A stretch of 64,000 nt of DNA. Source: Sphingomonas quercus (GTDB lineage: Bacteria; Pseudomonadota; Alphaproteobacteria; Sphingomonadales; Sphingomonadaceae). The notes beneath the pieces are model-generated. The model ran no database searches, had not been told where the DNA came from, and saw only the letters and a list, made by a program, of their open reading frames with translations. Shown here piece after piece: positions 57,487-64,000 of this stretch. Made by a program: the position numbers and the translations under genes. Where the stretch lies: NCBI RefSeq assembly GCF_018863195.1, contig NZ_JAHKRT010000004.1, forward strand, positions 1 to 64,000, written 5' to 3'. The stretch's first letter is position 1; every line of letters begins with the position of its first letter.

Positions 57487-59831
57487 TGTCCCGCCCCGCT
57501 CTGCATCCGGTCGACGACGCCACCATCGCCGCGCTGGAGGCGCTCGACGCGCGGCTGCGCTGGCTGTCGGCGTGGACGATCCACAACGCCAATCACCTGC
57601 GCGACAGCCGCGACAGGCTGAAGGTCGGCGGGCATCAGGCATCCTGCGCGTCGATGACGGCGGTGATGGCGGCGCTCTATTTCCACGCGCTCCGCCCGCA
57701 GGACAAGGTGGCGGTCAAGCCGCATGCCGGGCCGGTGCTGCACGCCATCCATTATCTCCTCGGCAACCAGACGCTCGATCAGTTGCAGCGCTTCCGCGGC
57801 TTCGGCGGCGCGCAAAGCTATCCGTCGCGCACCAAGGACAAGATCCCGGTCGATTTCTCCACCGGTTCGGTCGGCCTGGGCGTCGCCGTCACCGCCTTCG
57901 CCAGCCTTGTGCAGGATTATCTGATCGCGCACGGGGCGATGGCCGAGGCGGATGCCGGGCGCATGGTGGCGCTGATGGGCGACGCCGAACTTGACGAAGG
58001 CAATATCTACGAATGCCTGATCGAGAGCTACAAGCACGATATCCGCAATTGCTGGTGGATCGTGGATTACAACCGGCAGTCGCTCGACGCGACGACGGCG
58101 GACCGTATGTTCAGCCGCTTCGACGACATCTTCCGCACCTGCGGCTGGCGGGTGGTGACGCTGAAGCACGGCAAGCTGCAGCGCGCCGCCTTCCGCCGCC
58201 GCGGCGGGCCGACGCTGGCGGCATGGATCGATCATTGCTCCAACGCGGATTATGCTGCGCTCACCTATCAGGGCGGCGCGGCATGGCGCGAACGGCTGCG
58301 GCGTGATCTCGCCGATGACGGACCGGCGCTCAGGCTGGTCGACAGCTATGACGACGACGCGCTCGCCGCCCTGATGACCAATCTCGGCGGCCATTGCCTG
58401 GAAAGCCTGGTACAGGCCTTTGCCGAAGCGGACGACGATCGCCCCACCTTGTTCATCGCCTATACGATCAAGGGCTTCGGCCTGCCGCTGGCCGGCCACA
58501 AGGACAATCATGCCGGCCTGATGAACCCCGGCCAGATCGACGCGCTGCGCCAGAGCATGGGCATCGCCGAGGGCGCGGAGTGGGAGGCCTATGGCGGGCT
58601 CGGCGACAATGCTGCGGCTATGCTGCAGGCGTTTGTCGCCGCATCACCCCTCGCCCGCGGGCCGGCGGCGCCCGCCGCCGAGGCCGTCCCCGTGCCCGAC
58701 GCCTTGCCGGTGCCGGAGGGCAAGGAGCAATCCACCCAGGCGGCGTTCGGACGCATCCTGCTCGATCTCGCCAAAACCGGCCACCCGCTGGCGCAGCGCC
58801 TCGTCACCACCTCGCCGGATGTCACCGTGTCGACCAACCTCGGCGCGTTCGTGAATCAGTGCGGCCTGTTCCGCCGGCAGGAATTGAAGGACGTGTTCCT
58901 CGCCGCCCGCATCCCGTCCGCGCAGAAATGGGTCGGCCACAGCGCCGGTCAGCATATCGAGCTCGGCATCGCTGAGAGCAATCTGTTCCTGATGCTGACG
59001 GCCCTCGGCCTGTCGGCCCCGGTCTTCGGCACCCGGCTGCTACCGATCGGCACGGTCTATGATCCGTTCATCGCGCGCGGCCTGGATGCGCTCAACTATG
59101 GCTGTTACCAGAATGCCCGCTTCCTGCTGGTGGCGACGCCCTCCGGCCTCACGCTGGGGCCGGAAGGCGGCGCCCATCAGTCGATCCACTCGCCGCTGGT
59201 CGGCATCGGCCAGCCTGGCCTGACCTATTTCGAGCCGGCCTTCGTCGACGAGCTGGCGCTGATGATGCACTGGGCGTTCGGCCACATGCAGGCGCCCGAC
59301 GGCGGCGCCGTCTATCTTCGCCTGACGACGCGGGCCATTGATCAGGTCGCCCGCGACGACGATCGCTGGAAGGCGGATGCGCTGCGGGGCGGCTATTGGC
59401 TGAAGCCGCCCGGCCCCGGCGCCGCCGCTGCCATCCTGTTCACCGGCGCGATCGCGCCCGAAGCGCTGGCGGCGTGGGAGAGCCTGCTGCCCGATCTGCC
59501 CGGCCTCGGCCTGCTCAACGTGACCTCCCCGGACCTGCTGCATCGCGGCTGGTCGGCCGCGCAGGCCGATCGCTGGACGACCGGGAGCCACGCCCCGAGC
59601 CATGCCGAGACGCTGCTTGGCGCGCTCGATCCCGGCGCCGGCCTGATCACGGTCGTCGACGGATCGCCCTCGACCCTGTCCTGGCTCGGCGGCGTGCGCG
59701 GCATGCGGGTCAGCCCGCTCGGCGTCGACCGCTTCGGCCAGACCGGCGACCTGCCCGACCTCTATGCCGAATACCGCCTTGATCCGGACGCCATCATCGA
59801 CGCTGCCGCCAACCTGTTCCTCGCGCCCTAA
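57486..59831 (+). CDS. Homodimeric 2-oxoacid dehydrogenase E1-like / transketolase-like thiamine diphosphate enzyme
   Basis: A 781-residue ThDP protein of the AceE-like architecture, with pyrimidine- and pyrophosphate-binding parts in one chain. The cofactor motif reads LMGDAELDEGNIYECL followed by WWIVDYNRQSLD. The glutamate activating ThDP is in GQHIELGIAESNLF. It is about 100 residues shorter than AceE, and no E2 or E3 gene is adjacent. It follows threonine ammonia-lyase with a one-base overlap, so 2-oxobutyrate is a plausible substrate. The stop codon overlaps the convergent oxidase stop by four bases. Whether it feeds a lipoyl E2 or makes another product is open. Confidence 0.8.
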   Translation: MSRPALHPVDDATIAALEALDARLRWLSAWTIHNANHLRDSRDRLKVGGHQASCASMTAVMAALYFHALRPQDKVAVKPHAGPVLHAIHYLLGNQTLDQLQRFRGFGGAQSYPSRTKDKIPVDFSTGSVGLGVAVTAFASLVQDYLIAHGAMAEADAGRMVALMGDAELDEGNIYECLIESYKHDIRNCWWIVDYNRQSLDATTADRMFSRFDDIFRTCGWRVVTLKHGKLQRAAFRRRGGPTLAAWIDHCSNADYAALTYQGGAAWRERLRRDLADDGPALRLVDSYDDDALAALMTNLGGHCLESLVQAFAEADDDRPTLFIAYTIKGFGLPLAGHKDNHAGLMNPGQIDALRQSMGIAEGAEWEAYGGLGDNAAAMLQAFVAASPLARGPAAPAAEAVPVPDALPVPEGKEQSTQAAFGRILLDLAKTGHPLAQRLVTTSPDVTVSTNLGAFVNQCGLFRRQELKDVFLAARIPSAQKWVGHSAGQHIELGIAESNLFLMLTALGLSAPVFGTRLLPIGTVYDPFIARGLDALNYGCYQNARFLLVATPSGLTLGPEGGAHQSIHSPLVGIGQPGLTYFEPAFVDELALMMHWAFGHMQAPDGGAVYLRLTTRAIDQVARDDDRWKADALRGGYWLKPPGPGAAAAILFTGAIAPEALAAWESLLPDLPGLGLLNVTSPDLLHRGWSAAQADRWTTGSHAPSHAETLLGALDPGAGLITVVDGSPSTLSWLGGVRGMRVSPLGVDRFGQTGDLPDLYAEYRLDPDAIIDAAANLFLAP

Positions 59832-61111
59832 AGCCGATCGCGCAGCGCGAAGAACGACATGGCCGCGACAAGCGTCGGCCAGCGCAGCCACCGCCCGCCG
59901 GGGAAGCGCGGCACCGGCAGCGCCGCCAGCCGATCCAGCGCGGCGCCGTCGGCATTGGCCAGCGCATCGGCGACGAGCTTGCCGAAATAAGGGGCAAGCA
60001 CCACGCCGAGTCCGGAGAAGCCGCTGATGTTGGTGATCCCCGGCGCGACCTCGCGCACCAGCGGCAGGCGATTGGGCGTGATGGCGAGCATGCCCTGCCA
60101 GCCATAATCAATCCGTGCCTTGGCCAGCTGCGGGAAGATGCGCAGCATGTGCTCGCGCACCAGCCCGGCGATGTCGTTGGGCGCACGATAGGAATAGCTT
60201 TCCCCGCCCCCGAACAGCAGCCGGTGATCGGCGGTGGTGCGGAAATAATAGACCACGAAGCGCGAATCCGACACCGCCTCGCCATCGCGGATGAGGGCGC
60301 GCGCGCCGGCCTCGCCAAATGGTTCGGTGACGGCAATGTAATTGGCGATCGGCATCACCCGCGCCTCGACCGCCGGCACCAGCCCGCGCAGATAGCCGTT
60401 GCCGGCGATCACCACCCGGTCGGCGAGCACATGGCCGGCGGGCGTCTCCACCCGCCAGCGCCCGTCCTGTCTGGCGAAGCCGGTGGCCGGCGAAGCCGGG
60501 TGGAGCCGCGCCCCCGCGCCGAGCGCCGCCCGCGCGATGCCGAAAGCGAGCTTCAGCGCGTGGAGATGCCCGCCGCGCATGTCGAGCATGCCGCCATGAT
60601 AATCATGGCTGGCGACGCGCGCCCGCACCTCCTCGCGATCGACGAAGCGCAGGCTGCGGTGATCATAGCGCTCGTTCATCAGCGCGACGTGCCGCCGCGT
60701 GTCCGCGACGATGCGCGGCTTGTGATCGACATGGAGATGACCCGGCACGAAATCGCAGTCCGCGCCCTGCCCGGTGATCAGCCAGTCAAGATGGTCCCGC
60801 GCGTCGAGCGCGATCCGCCACAGCGCCATCGCCGTCTCCGGCCCGAGCCTGCGTTCCAGCCATTCCTGATCCCGCCGCATGCCGACATGCACCTGCCCGC
60901 CGTTGCGCCCCGACGCCCCCCAGCCGAGCTGCGCCTGCTCCAGCAGCACCACCGCCATTCCCGCCCGCGCCAGGTGCAGCGCCGTCGACAATCCGGCATA
61001 GCCGCCGCCGACGACGCAGACGTCCGCAGTCTGGGCGCCGGCCAACGGCGCCGCGGCGGGCGGCGGGCCCGCCGTCGCCGCATACCATGAGGACGGATAG
61101 GCGGCGGCCAA
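59828..61111 (-). CDS. puuB: FAD-dependent amine oxidase, PuuB-type (gamma-glutamylputrescine oxidase)
   Basis: A 427-residue flavoprotein, the length of PuuB (about 426). N-terminus AAAYPSSWYAATAG leads into VCVVGGGYAGLSTALHLARAG (FAD fold), then LGWGASGRNGGQVHVGMRRDQ and GLRGLVP-like GYLRGLVP, and ends with the C-terminal FAD contact GFSGLGVVLAPYFGKLVADA. PuuB oxidises gamma-glutamylputrescine to the aldehyde with release of hydrogen peroxide and ammonia. No ATG fits; a TTG two bases after the stop of the preceding spermidine-dehydrogenase gene gives the expected N-terminus. It is cotranscribed with that gene and supplies the step missing from the main operon. Confidence 0.85.
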   Translation of the reverse strand: MAAAYPSSWYAATAGPPPAAAPLAGAQTADVCVVGGGYAGLSTALHLARAGMAVVLLEQAQLGWGASGRNGGQVHVGMRRDQEWLERRLGPETAMALWRIALDARDHLDWLITGQGADCDFVPGHLHVDHKPRIVADTRRHVALMNERYDHRSLRFVDREEVRARVASHDYHGGMLDMRGGHLHALKLAFGIARAALGAGARLHPASPATGFARQDGRWRVETPAGHVLADRVVIAGNGYLRGLVPAVEARVMPIANYIAVTEPFGEAGARALIRDGEAVSDSRFVVYYFRTTADHRLLFGGGESYSYRAPNDIAGLVREHMLRIFPQLAKARIDYGWQGMLAITPNRLPLVREVAPGITNISGFSGLGVVLAPYFGKLVADALANADGAALDRLAALPVPRFPGGRWLRWPTLVAAMSFFALRDRL

Positions 61112-61113
61112 GC

Positions 61114-63027
61114 TCAGGCGCCGAGCAACTCGCCCACCGCGCGATGCGCCTGGTCGATCGCCGAATCCGTGTAGGCGGCGCGTCCGGAATCGGCATTGGC
61201 GATGGCGATGCGGCCGTGGCGCTGGCGGCCGATGACGTTGGGCGCCTGATCCGGCGTGGTCTCTGCATCCCACAGCGGATTATATTCCGGTGCATAGCCG
61301 TGCGGCCAGCGGTTGACGGTGATCGCATCGATGTCGCGCGCCGGATCGAAGCCGCCGCCGGCCAACGCCCGGCCGAGCTGGTCACGGACATGATGCTCGA
61401 ACGTCTCGAACGGCGTCGCCAGCAGTTCCGCGCGGCCGGCCCGGCATTGGTCATGCTCCGACAGGCCCGGCGAGCAGGGCGTGCGGGTCATATGGACGAG
61501 GATCGGCAGGTTCGGGCTGGCCGGCCCGGCATAGCCGCCGATCTCCGCCATCGGATTGAGCGAGGCGTTCTGAAAATAGCCGCCCGGAAACGACAGGCTC
61601 GATATCTTGAGCATGTCGAATGCCTGCCAGTTCGTCAGTGACACGCTGGTATAGACGAGCGGCACCTTGACCAGCTCGTGAAGCGCGGCCTTCTGTTTGT
61701 CCGGAAGATCGGGGCATAGATAAGGGATGATCATGTTCCAGCACGCCATCACGCAATCGCGCGCGGCGATCTTGTGGAGCTTGCCGTCGCGGCTGTAGAC
61801 GATCTCGACGCCCTCCCCTGCATTGCGGGCGTGCACCACCGTGCTGTTCAACCGCAGCCGCGTCGGCTGGCCGTCGCGATCGAGCCTGGCATAGTCGACA
61901 CGGGCGAGGATGGAGTCCGCGGCCGTCTTGCCGGGCAGCGCATCGGGGATCAGCGCGCGCACCAGCAGCCGGGCGACCGTGGCATTGCCGTCGGGGAAAT
62001 GCAGCTCGTAGGAGCCGCCGGTCGCGGCATAGCCTTTGGGCGTGAAGCCCATCCGCTCGATCGCCCCCTTGGCGAGGTCGAGCCCCTCGAAGCCCGAAGC
62101 GCCCGTCCCCCACAGGTCCAGCGCCGAGACGCCGTCGATACCGACGCCCCACAGGCCGAGCGAGCGATGCTGGTAATAGGGCAGCACCGCCGGATCCGCC
62201 TTCGCCACCTTGATCAGATAATCCGCGTAGCTGATGCGCGAGAGCCGGTCCTTCTTCTGGTCGGAGGTAAGGCCCGGCATGTAATCGATCCGCGCGGTCT
62301 CGATCCGCTCGATGTCGCGCCGCGCCGCCGGTGAAAGCGGCGCGTCGGCGAGTGCCTCGGCCCAGGGCCGGCTGCCCAGGCCGGGGACGAGCTTGTCGGC
62401 GCCGAACGTCTCCTTGTCGAAAAAGGTCGCGCGGCCCATGCCGCGCTTGCGATAGAAATCCTTCTTCTGGATGACCTCCAGCGCCGGCACGTCGATGCCG
62501 ATGCGGCGGATCAGCCTGTCGGCGACTGCGCTGTAGGGAAACGGGCTTTCAATGCTCTGCGTGCCGCCGTTCATCAGTTCGATCCGGCCGGCGCGCTCGA
62601 ACTCGTTGCGCTTGGCGTGGCCGCCGAAATCATCGTGATTTTCGAGGATGAGGATGCGCGCGTCGGGCCTGGCGTCGCGATAGAAGATCGCTGCGGACAG
62701 GCCGCTGATGCCGCCGCCGACCACGATCAGGTCATAGTGTTCCTCCGCTGGCGCGTCCGCCGCAACCGCCATCGCCTGGCCGTCGCGCAGCGCGTGCGCG
62801 ACTTCGAAGGATCCGGGGTGGGATCCGCGCAGGCCGGTGCGCAAGGGCGGATAGGAAGCGCCCGCCCCTCCCGCCGCCTGTTGCGCGGCGGTGCCGCCGC
62901 CGCAGCCGGACAACCCGCCTGCCATCGCAGCCGCAAGCCCGATGGCGCCGCCGTGCAAGATGTCTCGCCGGGTGATCGGACAGCCCATGCCGAGATCGCG
63001 GGCCGGTGTCTTTGGCGCATCGACCAT
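61114..63027 (-). CDS. spdH: Tat-exported spermidine-dehydrogenase-like flavoprotein (copy 2), probable lipoprotein
   Basis: A 637-residue paralog of the protein at 32893. The twin-arginine signal ITRRDILHGGA is followed by LSGC, which fits a lipobox, so this copy may be membrane-anchored while copy 1 is soluble. The shared region GLRGSHPGSFEVAHALRDG precedes an FAD fold (YDLIVVGGGISGLSAAIFY) and ENHDDFGGHAKRNEF; the C-terminus has VNRWPHGYAPEYNPLWD and IDQAHRAVGELLGA. GGGGAGG precedes the ATG. It is divergent from the GabT gene, with a perfect TGTGATCACA palindrome in the gap, and the PuuB gene follows it after two bases. Confidence 0.75.
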   Translation of the reverse strand: MVDAPKTPARDLGMGCPITRRDILHGGAIGLAAAMAGGLSGCGGGTAAQQAAGGAGASYPPLRTGLRGSHPGSFEVAHALRDGQAMAVAADAPAEEHYDLIVVGGGISGLSAAIFYRDARPDARILILENHDDFGGHAKRNEFERAGRIELMNGGTQSIESPFPYSAVADRLIRRIGIDVPALEVIQKKDFYRKRGMGRATFFDKETFGADKLVPGLGSRPWAEALADAPLSPAARRDIERIETARIDYMPGLTSDQKKDRLSRISYADYLIKVAKADPAVLPYYQHRSLGLWGVGIDGVSALDLWGTGASGFEGLDLAKGAIERMGFTPKGYAATGGSYELHFPDGNATVARLLVRALIPDALPGKTAADSILARVDYARLDRDGQPTRLRLNSTVVHARNAGEGVEIVYSRDGKLHKIAARDCVMACWNMIIPYLCPDLPDKQKAALHELVKVPLVYTSVSLTNWQAFDMLKISSLSFPGGYFQNASLNPMAEIGGYAGPASPNLPILVHMTRTPCSPGLSEHDQCRAGRAELLATPFETFEHHVRDQLGRALAGGGFDPARDIDAITVNRWPHGYAPEYNPLWDAETTPDQAPNVIGRQRHGRIAIANADSGRAAYTDSAIDQAHRAVGELLGA

Positions 63028-63056
63028 GGCACAATCCTCCCCTTGCTCAGTGTAAC

Positions 63057-63066
63057 TGTGATCACA
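63057..63066. promoter_or_regulatory. Perfect TGTGATCACA palindrome between spermidine-dehydrogenase copy 2 and gabT
   Basis: It lies 30-39 bases before the dehydrogenase start and 59-68 bases before the aminotransferase start. The flanks GTAAC and TATC repeat those of the diverged site at 34817. Confidence 0.6.
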
Positions 63067-63124
63067 TATCAGAACATCCTTGGCAATCGCGGCAACCAAG
63101 GAGTCTCGGCCTGTGAGGTACACT

Positions 63125-64000
63125 ATGGACCTGTTGCGCCGCCGGGCGGAAGCGGTGCCGCGCGGCGTCGCTACCGCGGCACCGATCTTCGCCGACCGCG
63201 CCGACAATGCCGAACTCCACGATGTCGAGGGCCGTCGCTTCGTCGATTTCGCAGGCGGCATCGCCGTGCTGAATGTCGGCCATCGCCATCCGCGGGTGAT
63301 CGCCGCGGTCGCCGATCAGATGGCGCGCTTCACGCATACGGCGTTCCAGGTCGTCGCCTATGAACCCTATGTCGCGCTCGCCGAACGGCTGAACGGGCTC
63401 GCTCCTTTCTCCGGGCCAGCCAAGACGATCTTCCTCACCACCGGCGCCGAGGCGGTGGAGAATGCGGTGAAGGTTGCCCGCGCCGCTACCGGCCGCAGCG
63501 CCGTGATCGCGTTCACCGGCGGCTTCCATGGCCGCACCGCGATGACTTCCGCGCTGACCGGCAAGGTCTATCCGTACAAGGCGGCGTTCGGGCCGATGCC
63601 GCCGGAAATCTATCATGTCCCCTTCCCCGCCCCGGCGCTCGGCGTGACGGTGGAGGACAGCCTGCGCGCGCTCGCCTTCCTGTTCGCTGCCGATGTGCCC
63701 GCGAATCGGGTGGCGGCGATCATCATCGAGCCGGTGCAGGGCGAGGGCGGCTTCCACGTCGCGCCGTTCGCCCTGTTGCGGGAGTTGCGCGCGCTTTGCG
63801 ACCGCCACGGCATCCTGCTGATCGCGGACGAGGTGCAATCGGGCTTCGCGCGCACCGGCCGGATGTTCGGCATCGAGCATAGCGGCGTCGAGCCCGACCT
63901 CGTCACCGTCGCAAAGTCGCTGGCCGGCGGCTTCCCCTTGTCCGGGCTGATCGGCCGGGCGGAGATCATGGACCGGGTCGAGCCGGGCGGGCTCGGCGGC
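63125..64000 (+). CDS. gabT: 4-aminobutyrate aminotransferase (GabT-like), 5' part
   Basis: The first 292 residues of a class III PLP aminotransferase; the frame is open to the window edge. Matches to GabT: VDFAGGIAVLNVGHRHPRV, TTGAEAVENAVKVARAATG, FTGGFHGRT, IIEPVQGEGGFHVAP, LIADEVQSGFARTG and the PLP lysine Lys264 in VAKSLAGGFPLSG. It converts GABA and 2-oxoglutarate to succinate semialdehyde and glutamate, the step after PuuD. GAGG lies seven bases before the ATG. A succinate-semialdehyde dehydrogenase may follow outside the window. Confidence 0.9.
   Translation, partial: MDLLRRRAEAVPRGVATAAPIFADRADNAELHDVEGRRFVDFAGGIAVLNVGHRHPRVIAAVADQMARFTHTAFQVVAYEPYVALAERLNGLAPFSGPAKTIFLTTGAEAVENAVKVARAATGRSAVIAFTGGFHGRTAMTSALTGKVYPYKAAFGPMPPEIYHVPFPAPALGVTVEDSLRALAFLFAADVPANRVAAIIIEPVQGEGGFHVAPFALLRELRALCDRHGILLIADEVQSGFARTGRMFGIEHSGVEPDLVTVAKSLAGGFPLSGLIGRAEIMDRVEPGGLGG

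Noticed and set aside
59828-61273. Longer form of the PuuB-type oxidase starting inside the spermidine-dehydrogenase gene
   Set aside because: The extra 54 codons overlap the dehydrogenase coding sequence and look like its shadow; family length agrees with the TTG start at 61111.
34888-63066. TGTGATCACA sites as CRP/FNR boxes
   Set aside because: CRP sites have TGTGA and TCACA separated by six bases; here the halves touch. A short-palindrome binder such as a GntR/FCD protein fits better.
1-64000. CRISPR arrays, tRNA or rRNA genes, prophage
   Set aside because: No regularly spaced repeats, cloverleaf-forming sequence, rRNA segment or phage structural gene was seen.

Overview
The window is high-GC DNA with dense, strand-switching gene islands. 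It carries three large TonB-dependent receptors, a FadL-type porin, and many GntR, LacI, AraC and LuxR regulators beside catabolic operons. This is the style of a nutritionally versatile alphaproteobacterium, most likely of the Sphingomonadales (inference from gene content and codon style; no marker gene, rRNA or tRNA is present).

Region 1 (1-7.2 kb): the tail of a probable mannonate-dehydratase-like gene, a small secreted Cys-rich protein, a tartrate/D-malate dehydrogenase, an AraC regulator with tandem sites in front of it, a secreted protein of unknown function, a FadL-type channel and an orphan hybrid histidine kinase.

Region 2 (7.2-12.6 kb): gene-poor DNA rich in inverted repeats, a G-quadruplex motif and a possible small RNA. 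It also holds a soluble chemoreceptor-like protein coupled to a degenerate GntR regulator, both inside a 13-bp inverted repeat; a second GntR; and a translationally coupled LuxR-AraC pair whose AraC is a paralog of the one in region 1.

Region 3 (12.7-21.9 kb): tannase-family esterase, DUF899 and DUF1428 proteins, a COG2509-type flavoprotein, a secreted bicupin with an SMP-30-like lipoprotein, two LacI paralogs with candidate operators, and a CHRD protein.

Region 4 (22-32 kb), the most interesting part: an organophosphonate locus. It holds a DUF5690 membrane protein, a TIGR03364/PbfD-type FAD oxidase, phosphonoacetaldehyde hydrolase (PhnX), a UTRA-domain GntR regulator, a TIGR01782-type TonB receptor, a PhnZ-like HD oxygenase and a Tat-type phospholipase C. 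Three copies of a HutC-type operator (TGGTCTAGACCA-like) lie in front of the transporter, the receptor and the divergent oxygenase/phospholipase pair. Together the genes look like a surface-to-cytoplasm route for phosphonate (perhaps phosphonolipid head-group) scavenging, without PhnW or PhnY.

Region 5 (32-64 kb): a large polyamine-catabolism region. It has all steps of the gamma-glutamyl (Puu) route (two PuuA-like ligases, PuuB, PuuC, PuuD, GabT), a putrescine-type aminotransferase, two Tat-exported spermidine-dehydrogenase-like proteins, and a Pot-type ABC importer lacking its binding protein. Regulators are a GntR/FCD protein and an XRE-cupin (PuuR-like) protein. A TGTGATCACA palindrome recurs in front of at least three promoters. 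Embedded in it is a peptide-type module (TonB receptor, M14 carboxypeptidase, M20 amidohydrolase) running into threonine ammonia-lyase and a homodimeric E1-like 2-oxoacid dehydrogenase.
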